A stretch of 64,000 bases of DNA. Source: Bolinopsis microptera (lineage: Eukaryota; Ctenophora; Tentaculata; Lobata; Bolinopsidae). A program made the translations under genes and the position numbers. Positions 60,798 through 64,000 of the stretch are shown here, one piece after another. The notes under the pieces were generated by a model. It did not search any database and had not been told where the DNA came from. It saw only the letters and a list, made by a program, of their open reading frames with translations. Within the stretch, counting starts at the first letter, position 1; each line of letters opens with the position of its first letter. Location of the stretch: contig NC_087079.1 of the NCBI RefSeq assembly GCF_026151205.1, positions 9,786,635 to 9,850,634 on the forward strand, written 5' to 3'.

Positions 60798-62209
60798 CAT
60801 ATAATCCAGCAGTAGATAATTCGAACGAGAAGAGCAGATTAATTAATTATACATGGGTTAATTGATTGTTATTGAGATATGCTGCTACTTAGTTACCATC
60901 AAGATTCAAGATATTATTTACTGGGCCGCGCTCAGCCTGTCATTCCGCCAAATCTTTATTCGTTAATGAACATAATAGCCTGGGGTCCTCAGGTAAGATA
61001 TTATAAGGCGACCTACCGTAATAATAATAACAATATAATAATTTAATATAATAACAATATAAAGTTTATTGTTATAAGTATATGAACTATGAAGTGTCTA
61101 TAAACTTATAAAGCATATTATTTGTAGTATTGTTACGCCAATTTACTATTGCGACCTTGGCGCGATATATTTATAACACGTGCTCAATATGAATACACCT
61201 GGTTAGGCTGCCTAGAATTGAACCATTGGTATTATAAAGGAGTAAAGGAGTTGCCACATCTGTGATTTAAGGGTTATCACGATGAAACTATGAGATAAAT
61301 GATCTTATTTACACGCGGTTATTCTGACAATATGAATCTTATGACCTAATTGTCTTTATCCGACTGTTTATAGACTTTTGATTATTTTGTCCCCGAACAG
61401 AAGAAATTAATTATTTCCCAATGCTGTTCGTGCATTTTAAATTTCAACTTAAACAAGGTAAATGATTAGGCAATGAGTAATTTGTAATTAGTGATTAGAG
61501 ATTAGTGATTTAAACTCTCCAGAACGGAAGACATAAAAAGCGTGACAAAGTAATAAGCGTGACGAAAATTTAACTAGTAAACAAAACAAAAAGCGGAAAA
61601 ACACAAAAATAGCCACCAATTAGTGTTGAAATGAATACCACGAAGTTCAAAAGATGAAATGAGACGGAAAATATTTAACCAGTAAACAAACAAAAACGGT
61701 GAGACACGCAAATAGCTATGATATGAATTAGTGTTAAAACATGAAGACTATAAAGTTCAAAAAATGAAGTGAGATTGTTTAACATTGTTAAATAATAAAG
61801 ACGCTTTTGCCAAGAAATACGACTGACCAATTTAAGCTGTGCGATAAGCAAAATTGAAATAACAACTCTCTGGATTGACTTTAACAAGATTTAACAAGCT
61901 GAAAGCGCACAAGCCACTTTATATAGCTCTGTAAACACATGGTAGGATCCCAGCTTGAACTGCATTGTGTGTAATATTAGCATGATTTACAAAATCAGTG
62001 TCTCTACAACCTGTCTTGTTTGCTGGTGAGCTGCTCTATTTCAGATCCTTGGTTTAGTTCGAGACATACGAGACAAACTTCCAACCTCATAACAAATGAA
62101 TTTTAATTGCATAATCACAAGTGTAATAGAGATTAGTGGATGTCTAGCGTCTGCTGAGTGCTGTGTGTTCGAACGGTTGGCAGACCGAATCCCTACCGCT
62201 TTTCCTAAC

Positions 62210-62275
62210 CCTAGTTCTAACCGTAATCCTAACCCTAATCCTTATCCCACCACTAACCCTCACATTATCTAACCC
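62210..62275. repeat. Degenerate telomere-like CCCTAA tract
   Basis: CCTAACCCTAGTTCTAACC, AATCCTAACCCTAATCC and ACTAACCCTCAC in succession. An interstitial remnant consistent with a TTAGGG-type telomere repeat. Confidence 0.6.
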
Positions 62276-63059
62276 TCGCACTGTCCTTACAAGCAGTTAT
62301 TAAGCATCAGGGATTCGCTCCGTTTATCAACATCTTCAAATCATCTGTTTACTAGCTTGTCATGAAGTAATGAATCTTGCATTTAAGTAGTGTTCTTTAA
62401 GATTACCATCCTGAAGTAATAAATATTTTAGTTGCATTTAAATAAGATTACCGTCCTTAGGAATTAATTTAGCTTCATGTAATTTCTAGACGTATACTAT
62501 GGATCAATAAGCTGTGACAAAGAAAATATCTTTTAAACGTTCCTTAACTCCTTACCACTTATCTATAATTATAATACGTTCCTTTTAAATTAGGCATGAT
62601 TATGTTTTAAGCGTTAATTAAAATGAATGTTTCTTTATTATTAAAATGAAGGCTTCTTTAAAATTAAAATCACCATGAAACCAAACTTCTTCTCGTGGAG
62701 TCGGAGCTACTGAAGAATTAAAACAATCTAGAATCCAGTTACGGACTTTAAACCTTAATTTTATCATTGATAATGATATTAAGTTAATAATATTTGTTAT
62801 TAATGCTTTTCAAACATTTTCAAATATTTTCCGGGGATTATTTCCCGAAAAGTCGTGGTCACTAGTAACCGATAATTTCCCGAAAGGGTTGCCAGAGTAT
62901 TTATATGAGGACAGACTGCGAGTCAACTCAGACTGGCTGACGGAAAGTTTCAAAACAAATAACAGTTGCGCACTATATATTAGTATATTGCAATATTGTA
63001 TCAGCGCACGTATCACATTACACATTGTTTCATCCAGAACCGGAAAAATTATAACAAAT

Positions 63060-63145
63060 AATACCTTGGCTTCGTTTCGTGCCCAGCGTAACCTCCGCTA
63101 AAGCGTCGGGAATTATCGCGGGTAGCACTCAACAGCCAAGGTATT
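63060..63145. repeat. 86-bp element with 12-bp inverted ends
   Basis: AATACCTTGGCT at the left pairs with AGCCAAGGTATT at the right around a GC-richer centre. It may be a tiny MITE. A similar arrangement (AATCACTCTACA / TGTAGAGTGATT) lies at 63677-63763. Confidence 0.55.
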
Positions 63146-64000
63146 GTTGTATTATATTGTTAACTTAAGTTTAGCCATAGCCTTAACCGTTACCTAAAGA
63201 GACACCATGATCGAACTTTATATAACGTAGGCGTTTAAAATAAAGGAATAGGGATATGTAGATAGATAAGAGAAGGAGGGAGATAAGGGAAGAGACAATG
63301 GGCTGGAAGTAGAACATTCCTGTCCGCTAGAAAGTCCTGCAGTACAACTACGCGATAAAACACCGATAGTTAGTTATTCTAGAACAAATATAAACGGACA
63401 ACAAGTATAACTAAACGACAAAAAGCTTTTGTGTTCACTTTAAAAATGTGACAAAATGAACTATTGACGATTAGCTATACCTATGAATATTTTCAGAAAG
63501 TGCATTAGGTTGGTTGGTATTGGCAAACACATAGTATTTAATAATCAAATATACAGTCGTTTATTAAACTATAGTATAGTAGTAAAAGGCAATGATTTAT
63601 ACACCCTCTCACCCTTATAGTAAAATCTATACGTTGGAACCCTGTTTCACCCTGACACCTGGCATCGAGCGTGCTAAATCACTCTACAGTCGATCTTCGA
63701 GATTTTTCTAAAACGGCACCCGGCAGTTTAAAAAGTCACGTGACAGTCGAGTGTAGAGTGATTAATCATCACCCACCTGGTATTCTACTAACCTCGCTCA
63801 CTTCCGACGAATCTGTCAGCTTGTAGTTGTTAACGCCAGCATACTCATGATACACTCCACAGCAATTCCTTTCTTATTAATCGTCTTAAATCATTTCAGA
63901 TACTGATTCAAAAGTGGTATAAGTAGACTTACAATTACTGCCATATTCCAGCCGTGTGATAAAAACGGTGTCAGATAATACTGACACAAGAACGAATTCG

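Larger units (their letters stand above)
60798..64000. other. Intergenic region to window end
   Basis: AT-rich, no gene recognised. Contains the degenerate CCCTAA tract (62210-62275) and two small hairpins (63060-63145, 63677-63763). Confidence 0.45.

Noticed and set aside
60201-60798. Two similar minus-strand open frames with ASNPFTSVFIG repeats
   Set aside because: Read-through of the 31-bp minisatellite without evidence of a gene.

Overview
The window is eukaryotic and almost certainly from an early-branching marine metazoan, most plausibly a cnidarian. It is AT-rich, its genes are split by many short GT-AG introns, and it carries many minisatellites, foldback/MITE elements and LINE fragments. 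Gene content is animal: two voltage-gated K+ channels, a sushi/CCP-like surface protein, a kringle/F5-8C/hevein-like extracellular mosaic, and MORN5. No species can be assigned from the sequence alone.

Layout. 1-11457 (+): 3' part of a very long cell-surface protein gene (at least 23 exons), with CCP-like halves, tandem copies of an unfamiliar Cys-rich module encoded by repeated exon pairs, and a hydrophobic C-terminus that looks like a GPI-anchor signal. 13222-17253 (+): a Kv-type K+ channel with a single-base frameshift just before the pore. 19752-21436 (-): a DGAT2/MOGAT-family acyltransferase fused to a His-rich multipass membrane domain, interrupted by an 11-bp tandem duplication. 22033-23622 (-): a newly assembled four-exon gene for a ~100-residue protein. 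26772-27183: 21-bp array of overlapping E-box/CRE motifs. 27895-28566 (+): single-exon secreted protein with a Lys/Asp tail. 30126-31111 (-): truncated LINE. 31245-~35765 (+): secreted mosaic gene with a hAT-like MITE in one intron. 36394-37635 (-): MORN5. 37792-40549: a hairpin plus a 2.6-kb foldback transposon with target duplication. 40550-45850: transposon-derived and repeat DNA, including a LINE 3' end and a 925-bp TA-flanked MITE. 46109-47827 (+): flavin amine oxidase. 49447-51576 (-): second, complete-looking Kv channel. 51577-64000: no convincing gene; a 527-bp tandem duplication, another MITE, a 31-bp minisatellite of ~40 copies, degenerate CCCTAA repeats and small hairpins.

The genes do not form an operon or an evident pathway; this is ordinary animal gene order. 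The most unusual items are the acyltransferase-membrane domain fusion, a minisatellite built from a working splice donor (about 28 intact copies), the E-box/CRE array, and the near-perfect foldback. All exon boundaries were read by eye from GT-AG signals and codon phase; none has transcript support here.
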